DNA from: Sanguinoderma infundibulare
Lineage: Eukaryota > Basidiomycota > Agaricomycetes > Polyporales > Polyporaceae
Length of the DNA stretch: 64,000 bases
Direction: 5' to 3'
NCBI GenBank assembly: GCA_032821775.1
Contig: JAVLRN010000002.1
Coordinates: 3,534,001-3,598,000, forward strand
Shown here: piece after piece, positions 43,169 through 56,081 of the stretch
Layout of the letters: each line of letters starts with the position of its first letter
How positions within the stretch are numbered: position 1 is the first letter of the stretch
The notes under the pieces: model-generated
Database searches by the model: none
Told to the model about the DNA's origin: nothing
What the model saw: the letters and a program-made list of their open reading frames with translations, nothing else
Program-made: the position numbers and the translations under genes

Positions 43169-46100
43169 TCAGCGCGGACTCAGCGGGGGCTCCTCCACAT
43201 CCACCAAGATCCCGCTATCGTCCCCGACGCCGTCCAGCTCCTCGTCAGCGCGCCACTCGTCGATCAGATCCTTCATCTCCTGCACGACCATCTCCACCGC
43301 CTCCGCTCGCGACCATGCCTTCACCAAGCCCTCCGATGCCTCCGCGAACTCTCCTGCTGCCCCCATAGTCATCGTCGTCGTAGGAGAGTCGATAGACGAC
43401 GACGACCCACGCGCGAGCGCGAGCAGCGGGTAGCCGAGCATCGCCTGCGCGACCCGTATGCGTCGCACCGTCATACGCACCAGCACCGGCGACTCGACGA
43501 CCGTCTCCCGCGCGAGCGCGAGCGCGCTGCGCGCGTTCCCCAATCCGCTCCGTTGCCCGCTCGGCGAGAACGAGCGCCGCCTGCCCGCCCCAGAAACAGA
43601 GCCGGAGCCGGACGGCGAGAGCGGTCGCACAGGCCCGAGGTGCACGATCTTGGGGCCGGACTCGCGCGCGGCGCGGCGCGAGGGCGTGAGTGGGGAGGGC
43701 ATGAGCTGGTACCCTGCCTGGCGGCCTTGGCCTGGGCCGAGGGTGTCCTCGCTCGAACCAAAACCAAAACCGGAACCGGAGACAGAACCAGACCGAGAGC
43801 CTCTACGCGGCGTTGACTGCAGACCAAACTCGTCGAAAGAGGGGAACGAGGGCGCGTTGGCGAAGAGCGTCGAGCTGCGCGGGGTCGACACTGCGCTCGC
43901 GCTCGAGGGGTCCGTTGCGCCGCCGGCGTTGGCGATGCTCCGACGAGGCTTGGAGAAGATGTTCGAGACGGGCCTGCTGCTGCGCGCGCGCGCTGTGAGG
44001 GGCGTCGCGAGCCCGGCGGAGGGCATGCCAATGGGGCTGATGAGGGGACTCGCGGTGACGCTGTGGCCGCATCCACCGCCCGCGGTCAGCTCTTGGTGGA
44101 GCATGACGACCTTCTCTTGGACGAACACGCGCATCTGGAGAGCGAGTGGGGTGCGGCGGAGGCAGAGCCATTCGACGAGCGACCACGTCATGTAGTCGAT
44201 GATGCGCGGGCGGCGCTCAACGCGAGTGCGGCGAGCGGCGGGGGTCATGGAGGGGGTGAGGAACGGGTTGTCGTCTGGGCCTAGATTGAAGGTGCTCGTT
44301 CGGGGTGAGTGGGTCGGGGAGGAAGGCTCCGAGTAGCCACCGCGGGATGGGATGGCAAAGCCTGCGTCTCCGTCCGCGAGGGCATCTCTCAAGACCACAC
44401 CGATCTGACCCCATATCGAAGGAAGCGAAGTAGAGAGCTCTTGCTCGGCCCGAGTAGCAATCACCTTCAATATTTGCAGCGCGACGACGAGGGCCATGGC
44501 GGGCTTCGTGTCAGGGGTAGAAGACAGTGAGCGACTGTCCGTTGACTTGCGTCGCTCAAGACCGGGAATGAGGGGCCGCGATTCCACGCGAATGTAGTCC
44601 GCGCGCTGGATCACGTTCAATACATACGCCAGCAGCCGCAGCCAGGCCTTTGAGTAGACATCCCGCCGCCACTTGTCCGCCCATTGGGTGTCGTTGGCGA
44701 TTTCGGCCGCTGCCGTCATACGCAGAACGAAGGGTAGGACGATCCCGCATAAGAAGTCGTACGTCGGTTCGCGCTTCTCCAATTCTGATATGACGTCTGC
44801 GCCGATCGCGAGTAAGGCCTTGTCGAGAAGGTTAAGGATACTACCTCTGACGGCCAAGTTCCACAAGAGATTCTCCGACGCCGCAACATCGCAAGCTTCT
44901 AGACCAGCACTACAGAACTGCGTCACCAGCACTCGGGAGAATGCGGGTTGGTTGGCGAAGACCGTGTCAGAGGCAAGCAAGGCTACAACGTCGATGACAC
45001 TGGAGAAGTCGACGGTGGTAGAGTAGGACGAGATGATCGGCGCGACGTCGGAAAGCAACGTGACGACTTCTTTCAAATCGGGATGTGTGGGACGGATGAG
45101 TACTGCCCTAAGATAAACGGCGAGGAACTCCGCAACCCTTGGAACGCTTGCCCGCGAATCCTTGAGGATGATCTTCACGAGCTCCAGTACCCGTTGTGAT
45201 CCTAAGGGCGACAAGGAACCTCCTTCCTTGGTGAAGCCGGCGACTAGGGAGAGTAGGTCTAACCGCATGACCAGAAGGTCGCTAGGAACAGCCGACTGTG
45301 AGAGGTTTGTTTGACTCAACCCAGTCTCTGACAGGGCATTGGGACCAAGCTCGTCGGCCTGAGAAGCACTCTCTGAGAGCTTCGGCTTCGCAACACCCTT
45401 GTTCAGCAGGATACCACTAAGGGCGGTGATGCCATCACGGAGCACGGAACGAGCGGAAGCGGAGGCGTGGTAGAGATGCGGTGCAAGGAACATAAGGAAG
45501 TGGAGGAACTGCTGCGCCCGAAGGATGGTAGGATTATGGGCGATGACGGTGAGGAACAGCCGCCCGAGATCGTCCAGGCCTAACCGCTTGCTGTCGAACT
45601 CGTCCGGAACGTCCACCGTCACCTGGTTCTTGTCCTGCGAGTTCCGATGTACCGACGCAAGGAACGCTTGGGGCACCTTCTCCGCAATAGTCACCATGAT
45701 CGCCTCTTGCTCTTCGATCTTCGTGATTGCGCTGAGTGCGGCAACTTCGGGATTGCTCTGCGAAGCATTGCTCTTCAAGGTCCCAAAGAGGGTGAAAATG
45801 TTCCGGGAAACAAACGGCCCGTCGATGTCTGGAAGGGCGACGACACTGGACATGATGTCGCAGGTTTGGAAGATAAAGGATTCTTGGTGGAGGGCATAGA
45901 ACCGATTGACGGCGAACTCGATGACCGCGCAGATGGTGGGATGGGAAGCAGCCTCGCAGTAAACCTTGATCACTGCGGGCATGAACATCGTGTAGCCACC
46001 ACCGGAGGTGAACAACCGTCTGAAGCGAGTACTCGCGACAAGGTAATCTATGGGACCGTAAGCCCAGTACTGTTTCAAAAACGGCAATCGTACTTACTCA

Positions 46101-49100
46101 ACATCGCATGCGAGACAATGCCAACGTCGTCACCGTGGGTCAGCATGATCCGGTTGAGCCCATCCAGCAGTAAGGCCAGCTCTTCTCGATCGCTGAGATG
46201 TCGGGACATAGAGCGAAAGACCTGGTGAAGCAACAGCAGATGGCTACGTGCCAACGTAAGCGATAGAGCCGTCAACGTTGCATTGGGTGGTGGAAGCGGT
46301 TCTTGAACGGGATTGTATGCGGTCAAAGGGATGACGTTCTGCTGGGGGTCGTCGAAATGGGCAGGTAACACGAGGGCGGTGAGGTTCTTGCGGAAGACCT
46401 TGACGTCTTGGGCATTATGTCGTAGCATGTTGAGGAGAAGTATGTTCTGCGCGGTTCGGACCATAGAAACCCATACCACTGGCGCGGGAAGAGCATTGAA
46501 CGGATCGTAGTTGGACTCCAGCCCCATTGGAAACATGGGCCCCGGCTGAGGAGCATCATTCCACCACAGCGATCCGGAGGGAAGCAATAACATGTCCACC
46601 TTGGCTCGTCGAATGTCACGAATCGACATCTTGCTGACCTGGGCCGCGAGTTTGGCTACGACAGCGGTGCTATAGCCGAAACCTAAGAGTGGATCGACAT
46701 TCTCTGTCTGCTTCATGGAGCCTTTCAAGAAGCCGACGACATGGTTGAGGACATGGTGGGCGATGCCCGGCGGCAAGGAGAACTCGCAGTGCAGGAAGTT
46801 GCGCAAGGTGGTAACCGCAGACATGACGCCGGCCGCGTCCCCAGAGAGATCGTGGAACACCGTCCTAGTCAGCAATTGTGGGTCGTCGCGCATGAGGTCA
46901 AGGACGAGATTTCGCGCGGTATTCGAAACGATGTAATCGCTGTTCTTCACCATCGCCGCCAACCTCGGGAACAGCGTTACCATAGTAGAGACGAAGACAG
47001 GACGTCGCTTGGCCCGGGACGTGCCCGTGGTCGAGTCCTTCCTGGTCAGCGGCGATTCTCGTGGCGAGGTGCGTACAGGGGACGGTTCGGGGCTTGGGCT
47101 TGGACTGAGGGATGTCAGAGGAGCTGCTTCGGCGTCCGACGATGAATTCAACGAGTCGAGTTGCAGCGTCGGAAGACGGGTCATTGGTGTCTTGATCCAC
47201 TCTGTCTTCGGGTCCATCTCGCCGCGTTCTTCCTCCCATCCGACTTCGTTGAGCCGCCTCCGGAGCTCTAGAGGGAGGACGTGTCCCTTGCTATCCTTGA
47301 AATCATTTGGGTCTTCTTCCAACTCAAAAAGACTGTGTCCAATGTCCGTCGGCACAAAGGCGACCGGGGGCCGGGTGAGCTTGAATGGTCGTCGGTAGTT
47401 CCTATCGAGGATGACTTCCTGAGACAGGAGCTGGAAGCGCCAGGTGAACATAGTGGCCACCCGCTGTACTGCGCGACGCCGGATCGAAACGTCCAGACTG
47501 AAGGGCTTTGTTCAGCAATAGTCATCGAGCATGCTTACAACCAACCGCGCACCTCGAGAGATCCTGGTTAATCAACGCCGAGAACTCCTCCGGGATCTTC
47601 TCTGCGCACTGCATAACAAGGAAGCAAGTCTACCCCAAACTATTAAGCAAACGTTCGCTCACGACGGAAGTAAAACTGACCGGTGCGACAACGTGCGAGG
47701 CACCATTTTCCAGATGCTTATACCACAGAATCGGACCCAGATGTAGGTAGTCATTCGGCTGCAGCAAACCTGAGACGGTAACAAGCAACTCGAGCGGGGT
47801 GTCTATTCGCTTGTCCATCAGGGATTGCAGCATCGTGATGCTCGAGTCGAAGCCATCTTGACCAGCGTCTACCGAGCCATTTTGCGATGTCGTCCTGCCC
47901 TGCTGTGAATCTGCCCCTGATGGGCTTGCCACAATAGTCCGACGCTAAAGGGGTTGTTGTGAGTACCAGATTCCAGGAAGCGTGGCCCACAATTCTACCT
48001 TTCCTGCACCACTGACGCTGGCCCTTGCTTGGGAGTACAGTGCGTTCAGCTTAGAGAGCGTGCTAACAGCCTCGTCCTCGTTCAGCCCTTCGTCGGGATC
48101 TGTTTCCGAGTCAAAAAGGTAGGACGACGTCCAGTTAACCACAGAGGGTAGCCAAGTTGCACTGGAAGCAAGTAAATAACCACCTCGCAAGCAGCTGAAA
48201 CATCATACCTTTTGAGCGAGCGAGTCAGCAGCCTGCACTCCCGGAACAGCGCGCAGAAGAGTAGCCTCTGCGAGCCAGGAATCAAAGTGTTTTGTTCCTA
48301 TACAAACGATAGGTGAAATCGCGAACCAAATGTGATGGTAATAGGACTGACCCTGGCCTCGATCAGCATGCCCAGCCTCGCTTCCAGCGAGACGACGAAC
48401 TTGTGCGTTGCAGCTAGCTTTACGCAAGGCGCGTTATCACACGGTCCGACTCATGCCGTCACAAACCCGACTCACCACAGCTGGGTCCTTCGACTGACGC
48501 ACCCTCCGCAAATGTTGTATCAATTCCACCATGATGACCAGCTGCCCGTACCGCGCGGCGCCGGGCGCAGGGATAGGGACCGAGCTCGTCGACGTAGACG
48601 CGCCCCGAGGGCCAGATGGGTCCATCATCATTGCGACCGCCATCATCTCTGGGTCGTGCGCCCAGAGCCTGGGGTAGAAGCGGGAAACAGCGTACAGAGA
48701 GGTAAGGTGATTTGTGATCGTCACGTCTTTCATGGATGCGGCACAGCCGAAGACCGGCTTGAAGAACGCCTTCGGACAGCTTATCGCGGCGGACTCCAGG
48801 AAGTCGGACAAAGGTGCACAGGGGAGTTCGGGAGGGTCTTGAGTCAAGCGCTACGAGGGAGAAACAGTATCAAACGTTGTCTGATACCATGGAAAATATT
48901 AAATATACCTCGCTAACGATGGGGAGAAGACGAGGGAAGAGAGACGTCTGAATGTCTTCGGGGAGCTCTTCAAGGATGGGCATGAGACGCAGGATGACCG
49001 ACCACTCGCCATTGGTAATCTGTTGGATGCATGTGAGACACAACGATACGAACAAGCTATGAATACTACTTACGAATTCGTGTAACGACCGCTCGACGCT

Positions 49101-51088
49101 CTCGCGCCACTTCCCGCCCTCCTGGACCCAATGGGAGAAGTAGAGCATTACATATTCCCGGTCATTGCTTCCTCGCACGCACAAGAGCTCCAGGGTAAGC
49201 CGGATGATGCAGCTCTTGATCTCGTCGACGACGGCGAAGGCATCGTCCTGCATTGCTTCGACCTCCGGCAAGATACGGGTGCGCAAAAGGTGAGTGATCA
49301 CATCCGCGTCGGCGATGACATTGCGAGGATCCAGGGTCGCGTTCGCGAGCAAGGACACTGACGAGCTGACGAACGTCTTGAGTTTGCGCCAGGTCATGGC
49401 CGTGAGAAGCGGCGAAAGCAGTACCGAGGAGTCGGAGGATGACCAGTATTCCTGCAGATAGCGCACGTTCAGCAATGATCACCCGCAATACGTAAAGGGA
49501 AGTAAAAGACATACCTCGACCAAATTATGCAACGTCCATCTTCGTGATGCCTCAGACCCAGCCTCAAGACAGCCGATCACGCTTTCCGCAGCGATGATCT
49601 CCCTGACGTGCTCATCGTTATCACCTTTGTGTCGCACCCCGTATTCCTTCTCCAGTGCTTGTGGACTGGGCGTTCCGCTTTGCCCGCTTTTGATCCCTAG
49701 GATATAGGCCACAACAGTATCCGCCTCCTGCAAGGAATCCGGCGACGAGCGTAGCACCGTCAGGAGCGAGAAGAGGCATTGGAGAAGGGTCTGCAAGATT
49801 GCAGGGGTCTCAACCTGGAATGTCCGTTCGCGCCCGAAAAGGATGTTGGAAAGAGAGCCAAGAATACGCATTCGAGACTTCGAGTATACAGACGCGGCCT
49901 TGCAACACCATATACAGCGATCCAACTCGGCCTTTTGGGACGTCAGTACCGTTCGAGAAGGCGCATAGCGTCATCACATACCTCGTGCGAAGTAGCCTTC
50001 CATGTTCGAACAACGTATTCGAACGTTTCGACTGCCGTCTGCTGCTCAACTGCAACCTGTTCATTGCTATGTGGCCCCAAGAATGGCACTAGCAACGCGG
50101 CAAGCACTTGCGTCTCCCAAGGAAGAGTTTTTGGACGATTGACCGAGGTCGAAGATGTCAACGCCCTAGCAACATGCGTAACGGTGGGCGTAGCGCGCGC
50201 GCTGACCCCTAGCGACAGGACGCTCTGCGGACGCCTCAGACCCCCTCCACCTGTCATCTGCCTAGTATGGGAAGGGGCGCCGCTCCCTACTGTAGTGGAC
50301 GAGAGATTTGAGGACGAGGCGAGGAATGGTAGATGCAGCGTCGAGCCAAGAGTGTTGTGGATGGTCGGTTCCGCCTTATGAGCTCTCGCGGGGAGGTCGC
50401 CGAAGCGGACCATCAGGCATGCCTTGCGGATTTCCTCTGTCAGGCGGCGAGTCTCGTCTTGGGTGACGTCGCGGACTTGGTCAACAACGTGCCGCATAGA
50501 ACGTTTCTGGCCAAACCGGTATCCGCGTGACGGCGTGGATGGGCGTGCGGGGACGGCGGTGGTTGGCGTGTCTGGGAGGTCATCGGACCGAGATAGTATG
50601 GGTGGGGTGGCGGAGCGTATTGACGAAGCGGCGGAGCGGAGAACGTGTGACCTAACGGTGTCCCATCTTCGCCGCGAAGGGGAGAGAGGAGCTGTAGAAG
50701 ACTCGTCCGTCGATGCGATGAGGGTGCCCCCGAGGTTGAGTGGAGGGATCTTCGCCCGCGCTTGACGAGGGTCTGGACGCGCGGTCGGAGGCGTTTTGGG
50801 TGGCCGCGGCGTCGCCACATCTTCGCCGAATGGCGAGCCGATTTCTTCCACGGGGGAATGCACGACGACCTGGTCGGTCCAGGCGGAACCATCGCCAAAG
50901 GGGTCGATGCCCTCGTCTATCTTCTCCGAAAGCAAGAGAAGGTTCGAGGACGCGGAAGCCTTTCGGTGTCCGGCTCCGCTTGATACTGAATCCTCGGAGT
51001 TGCTTCGCTGCTTCTTCAGCGACTCAATGGAGAATAGGCGGCGGGGTAGCGGTCTTCCACCACCTGGCTTCTTGCTTCCGGAGGACAT
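43169..51088 (-). CDS. Very large helical-repeat protein, UNC80 C-terminal-like
   Basis: A minus-strand gene of about 7.9 kb with ten or so exons and roughly 2,300 residues. Exon 1 is 51088-49982 (369 codons, Ser/Pro-rich, then VRHVVDQVRDVTQDETRRLT-type helices). Large exons end at 46098 and 43169. A 50-base intron joins MLS-type sequence at 46098 to YLVASTRFRRLF at 46047. Most of the protein is alpha-helical repeat without membrane helices, e.g. FPRLAAMVKNSDYIVSNTAR and FLHFLMFLAPHLYHASASA. A low-complexity region (about 44300-43400) precedes a basic and then acidic C-terminus (EEPPLSPR). The pattern recalls fungal proteins annotated with the UNC80 C-terminal domain; in animals UNC80 is an accessory of the NALCN channel. 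That link is from memory and moderate. Cell-morphogenesis (Fry/Tao3-type) HEAT proteins are an alternative. Confidence 0.6.
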
Positions 51089-54000
51089 GTCATCTGCTAT
51101 GGGGCACGTCAGCATGCCAAAACTCTGATGGCGTCCCAGGCTCATTGTCAAGATCTGCAGTTACGCTGCCCAATCCTTTGCGCCACTCCCCGTCGTACAG
51201 AGATATGGCGGGAAACGAGCCAATCACATAACTTGCAATCCGTACTCTCCTACGAAACAAGAGATACCAGTAAAGTTGCAATGGGACGTGGTGAGTATCG
51301 TCCACTTGCTGGAACTAATGGAGCTGTGTGGCACGTATTGCGCTGCATTCCAGAAGGTCGTCAGGAGTGGCGAATGGTCCTGGAGATCGCGAAGGGTACG
51401 AGGGGATGCACTCTCCAAGTTAAGACACAGCAAGCACCCCTGCGCCCGTTGACCTTGTCCAGCATTCCCCTCCCCTACACTCATGGTTTTGAGGAGAGAA
51501 TATCAGGGGAAATGCTCACCTATAGTTTACCACTCGAAACTCCTTCAAGCCGTGCGGTCAACTTCCGATCCGAGCGCTCCTCCACAGTCGTCCGTAGGTC
51601 TTCCGAGACCCCGCTCGCAGAGAAACCAGATAAGAGGGGTTGGTCAAGCAGTGATGCAGCCAAGGTATCCGTACACGAACTCCCGGAGGACGGGGGAGAG
51701 GTGGTCCTCGACGTCCAAGAGGACGAGTAATACTGTGGCCGGCACAGCCGCCCGGGAGTAGACTGTGCCCGCCTCTCTTTCCCGACGACCATCATCAGCA
51801 AACACCTTCCCCACTCTTGTAACACCCAATGTCCTCTCTACTACTACCGACCCTTTCTGTGGTTTTGGCTATTCCAGCGTCAGACGAACCACGGTTCACG
51901 TTGGCCCGCCGGCTCAACTAACGCCATTCGAAGGCTGCCAACACAACGCGCCGTTCGTGTCCAGACATCAGGCAACGCCAAACCTATGGAGAGCATCTGG
52001 TGTTGGAGGACGTGTATGGCGAATCGGGGCGAGATTGTGGTGGTGGGTTTTCAATCTGGTCTGACCTTGATGCTGCTCTAGCTCCCCTGTCGCCCTATGC
52101 CCTTTGTGTACGGCCTTGCATGTATTCATCACGGTATTTGGCGAATACCCACATATTCAGAACCTCGATGAGCCGTATAGATCCATCCAACCGCCGCAAG
52201 TTGCTCCTGACAAGGGTTCGTCAGTTCCGATGCTCCAAACGGTTTTCCTACCGACCTCCGTCATCTTCGCGCGCCAATGTGAGTCGTTCTCAGCTCGTTA
52301 ATTCATGCATTGTTGTTCCATGTTCGTGTTTGGGGTTCGACCACTCCCTCGCAAGCGTCATGACATCCGCTCCTCAGCCGTTTGGCGTCGATGGTATTGG
52401 ATTTTTCTCGCCCTATTGCCGCCGCATCAGTTCTTGATATTGGAGACATTGAGATCGGGTCTATCTCCTTTCCAATAATCTTTGTTCTACGGACGACTTA
52501 CGTGGCCCAAACGTCCCCCAAAGATTGCTCCGCATTAACCGTTGGACCTCACCCGTCGTGCTGAGCTGTCGCACGTCGAGGGCGAGTTACTGGACTCATC
52601 GCTTGCGAGAGGTTTTTGAGGCCTACGTATTCAACTGCGTATGTTTTTCACAGCTATTGATCGTGCGTTGATCCGTCAGGCAAAGTTTGTCCCTCGCGGA
52701 CTAGTAGATCGTAATCGAGGTCGTTCCTATTCTAAACTTTCCTGAGCAGATTAACTGACGAATTTTTTGCACAGTCCAACAACATTAAGTCCGTTACAAT
52801 GGACGGCCGCCGATCCCCCCTTCTTGGGTGTCACCATGATGACACCCGCGAAGGTGATCACCCCGAACCGTTACGTCAAAGAAGGCAAGCTTTATTCTCC
52901 TTCCTAGCCAAACCTCGCGAAGCTTGACGGTGGTTAAAGACCATCTTTGTAACAATGATTGTTTGCGTTTCAGAAAACTCTCTGGATATAGTGAGTTAGA
53001 AGCTCGTCGGTCCTGCACCCGTTCATTTAATAACCTTCATTGATTTTCGGTCGTGAAAGCCTCGACGTGTTGGGGAGTCAGCCCTCCCGCTCGGAGTGAC
53101 CCCATAACAAGATTGGACTGGCGGCATCACGCAACTTGCCACCGCCCCACACCTGTCTCACTCCCAAACTGGGTAGTTCCAAGCAGTACTGAAGATACGG
53201 AACCTCAACTTGGACGGGATGGTCGAACTCCAGCCTGAGGGCGACGGGCCCTCGGCTGGTCTCACCAACGCCGGAAGCATCTTCCTCCGTGAGGGTGTTT
53301 TAATCGTGCAGGACACCGAGCCCACGCGTGTCGGCTCCGCCACTAGTGCATCATGCATGTGCATTGTCCGTGGCGCGGTGGATGCCGAGTCCGTCGGCCT
53401 CGAGGTCCGCTCAAATCGCTTCAGAATCGGCTAACACTGTGGCGTCGCTTCATTCTGGGGGGGATAAGCGATTAACGATGTCACGGACAATGAACTCGAG
53501 GTCACCGGCGTGTCTGCCACGCGTGCTGCCGCTGTATGGCCCACGGTTGCCTGCCCGCTATGCGGTGCAAGAAGGTGGAAGTACGTAGCCGGCATGGCGT
53601 CCTCCGGGTGGTACGATGCTAACCCTCAATAGAGGCCGGCGCACCTCGCAGCCGTCGCCTCGTAGACGCATGGCCTCCTGGCAGGCCTCATCGCCATGTT
53701 CTCGACCGCTGCGGACCCCAAACTCAAGCTCGAAAAGAACAAGGAAGGACGTCGGTCTCCACGTCCTGAAGGTCTATGCGGTGGACGCACAATTGCATCC
53801 CATGATATTGCTTGGCGCGAGCATGCACATCGCGCCGCTTGGCCACCTGCCTTCAGGCGAGACGAAGGGAGATGTCAACGCGTGGCTGGGTGGTCCAGGG
53901 CGGCGGCAGGGCGTTCGGGCTGCTGCGGGCGTCAGAGTGTCCTGAGACCGTGGCCAGTTGCTGGCGACGCGGCGGTCGTAAATCTCCGGTCTAGTCGCTA

Positions 54001-54747
54001 GCATATCAACAGCGTACTTATCACCGATATCTGTCTGCCCCGTCGTTCACTCTGACAAACGCCGTCCCGCTGCTTCTGGACTGTCTTGGGACAGACGCGG
54101 GGCACAATTTGACCTTGCATAGGCACCATTCCCTTCCCCTTGACGGAATCCTTGCTCGGGTCTCTTGCTAGGTACCGCGACACGCTCTCAGAAGGTAGTG
54201 TTCTCGAGAAGTCGGTCGAATTTATCATATTACAGTACTACGCATACCGCGAACGATCCACTTATATACCTAAATAATATTTACAGACAATCGAGTAGCG
54301 TCGGGTAGTACCTGAACCCTGCCAGAGTGGTCCGAAGGTGCGAGAGTCCGACAAGAGGGCGCAGAGAAATCGCGAGGAGGAGAGGAACGGGGGGAAGAGG
54401 AGAACGAGATAAGGCAACATGACGGGCGCGCGACGGTCGCTCGGATGGCCGACAGCATGCACGGTGTCGGCTGGAATGCGGGCTCTCCCGCTCAAACATT
54501 CGATATCTTCTTCAACGCTTCCATTCCACATGTCGCGAAACGACCTGGGAGAAACCGTCAGCTTCAAGCACAGACGCGGTTCGCTTCCTCGACCCTAACC
54601 TTTCTTTTCGAGGTAAGCACGCATAACACCTTCCGATACATACATCTTGGCCTGGAAAGAACCTGCAGAGGGCCAATCGATGATGACCACTCGCAGATCT
54701 TGCAAAGTGAATGGAAACTGTGGTCCAAGATCGAGCTGCCAGTGCGG
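51089..54747. other. Accessory stretch without a firm gene
   Basis: 3.7 kb upstream of the UNC80-like start. At 51130-51830 both strands are open in overlapping frames: a plus-strand acidic end (HELPEDGGEVVLDVQEDE) and a minus-strand helical piece (VLLDVEDHLSPVLREFVYGY). Neither could be tied to a gene; the minus-strand one might be an upstream exon of the large gene. 53200-53950 (+) has coding-like fragments (ELQPEGDGPSAGLTNAGSIF; LHVLKVYAVDAQLHPMILLG) separated by stops, probably a gene relic. The rest shows nothing. Confidence 0.35.
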
Positions 54748-55491
54748 TTACATCAATACTTGGGTTGTCACAACGTCAAATACGGTACTGACGATCATTT
54801 TCTTGATCGCATTCGCAGCGGCCCAAGCGAGCGTGGCCTTTGTCAGCGGATATGAGATGTGCTCTTGAGAGAACAACACTGCACTGAAAATGGGATCTTG
54901 AAACTGAAATGTCGTTTGTCAACGCCCCGAACATGCGCGAAAGGATGGCAACACAAGCGTACTTGCAGGCGGAAACTCATCTTCCCCGCTCGTAGTTTCG
55001 ACATGTGATCGGGCACGTAGTGCCCATCGCTGATCTCTGTAAAGTCTCGAAGAAGTACTCTGGCCACATTCCACCCGTCGGGGCCGTAGTAGATACTGCG
55101 TCCGCCTACGCCGTTGCCCTTGAGGTAAACGTACTGAGGAAGCTCGACCAGTCCCTACAACGCAGTCAGATGTTGGCTCGAAAGTACTCGTGCTTCTTAT
55201 ATATTTACTCGCCTTGTTGATGCGGATGTTCAATATGCTGGGGTAGCTACCATCTGCACGCGCTGGCCCCAATGCGTTAGCAAGCGATGACGGCTGTTCT
55301 CGAAGCGGCGATAACGAGGGGTGCCAGGAGACCTTTTTCAGGACGACAGCGGAAGCGTCACGGCCGGGCCTGGCGAATGGCGGGGAAGCCGCTGAAGACG
55401 ATAGAGCGGTGACAGGACGGTTGATGTCCGCGGGGACTTCCTCCTCCTTGCGACTTTGGCCTCCAGAGTGAGGAGGAGAAGTAGGCGGCAT
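54748..55491 (-). CDS. Uncharacterised 208-residue protein with a GC-AG intron
   Basis: Three exons (55491-55213, 54963-55154 and 54748-54903 on the minus strand) sum to exactly 209 codons including TAA. I do not recognise the family. Residues 1-80 are Pro/Ser-rich and disordered. Then come SYPSILNIRINKGLVELPQ, YVYLKGNGVGGRSIYYGPDG and WNVARVLLRDFTEISDG. The C-terminal half has SYPLTKATLAWAAANAIKKM and ends VSTVFDVVTTQVLM; it could be a small alpha/beta domain. The first intron begins GCGAGT after AAG and ends TAG (58 bases). Only this GC donor keeps the frame; the nearby GTAAAT donor would shift it. The second intron is 59 bases, GT-AG. Confidence 0.6.
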
Positions 55492-56081
55492 CGGGTGAGG
55501 TGGAGACGGTGACCGCCCTGTCTCGAGCCATTTCTACCCGTCGGGATTATGACTTTGAGGAGCCCAAGATTAATGGCCGCCTTGGAGTAGCGTGTTGGCC
55601 TGGCGGACTCGCACCGGCTTGACTGGAAAGCGCCATGTCGTGGGACTGTGGATAAGTACTAATCACCTCAATGAGGGTCCAATACATTTACGTACAGTGA
55701 CCACAGGTTAGATGTCACGTGCCTCCACCCATAATTAATGACCTACCGCGCGAAGAACGCCATGGTCAGGTGCGGACATGCTTCGTCAAAAACGCAAACG
55801 CCACTGGCAGCCTCGCGGGAGAAGTTATCCGGCTACAGGACCCCTTCCGAGTTGGTGTTCGTAACGGAACCGCATCCAAGGAACTCGGCGACATGGATTG
55901 CTTCCTCCGCATGTAAGAAGCACCTCTTAGTCGGCGCAGTGGGGTTGCATGTCGAGCCGAGTGGCAGAAAGTTGCAGGCGTGGACGGTGGTATAAAAGTA
56001 TTCGACCCCCGATTAGCCGCCGGGTCTAAGTTTGTTAACAACTCTTTCGATCTCCGACTACCCGTAAGATAACACACTAAC
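55492..56081. other. Promoter region between divergent loci
   Basis: It contains TATAAAA at 55991-55997, about 90 bases before an ATG at 56082 and 166 before the one at 56163, suggesting a promoter for the broken gene D. No gene was seen otherwise. Confidence 0.4.

Noticed and set aside
43458..44195. 245-codon plus-strand frame
   Set aside because: Antisense to the 3' exon of the UNC80-like gene; no start context and no domain.
46048..46097. Apparent 28-base intron in the UNC80-like gene
   Set aside because: Using the nearer acceptor would give an intron too short to splice and a wrong frame; the acceptor at 46048 gives 50 bases and the right phase.
51128..51730. 200-codon plus-strand frame with an acidic end
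   Set aside because: The minus strand is open here too and may belong to the 5' part of the UNC80-like gene; nothing decides between the two, so no gene was called.
52780..53060. Possible solo LTR
   Set aside because: No matching TG...CA ends or flanking duplication could be found by eye.
53210..53434. DGPSAG string resembling the Lon protease active-site motif
   Set aside because: Only six residues agree; surrounding residues and the downstream fragment do not follow the Lon domain, so chance is the better explanation.
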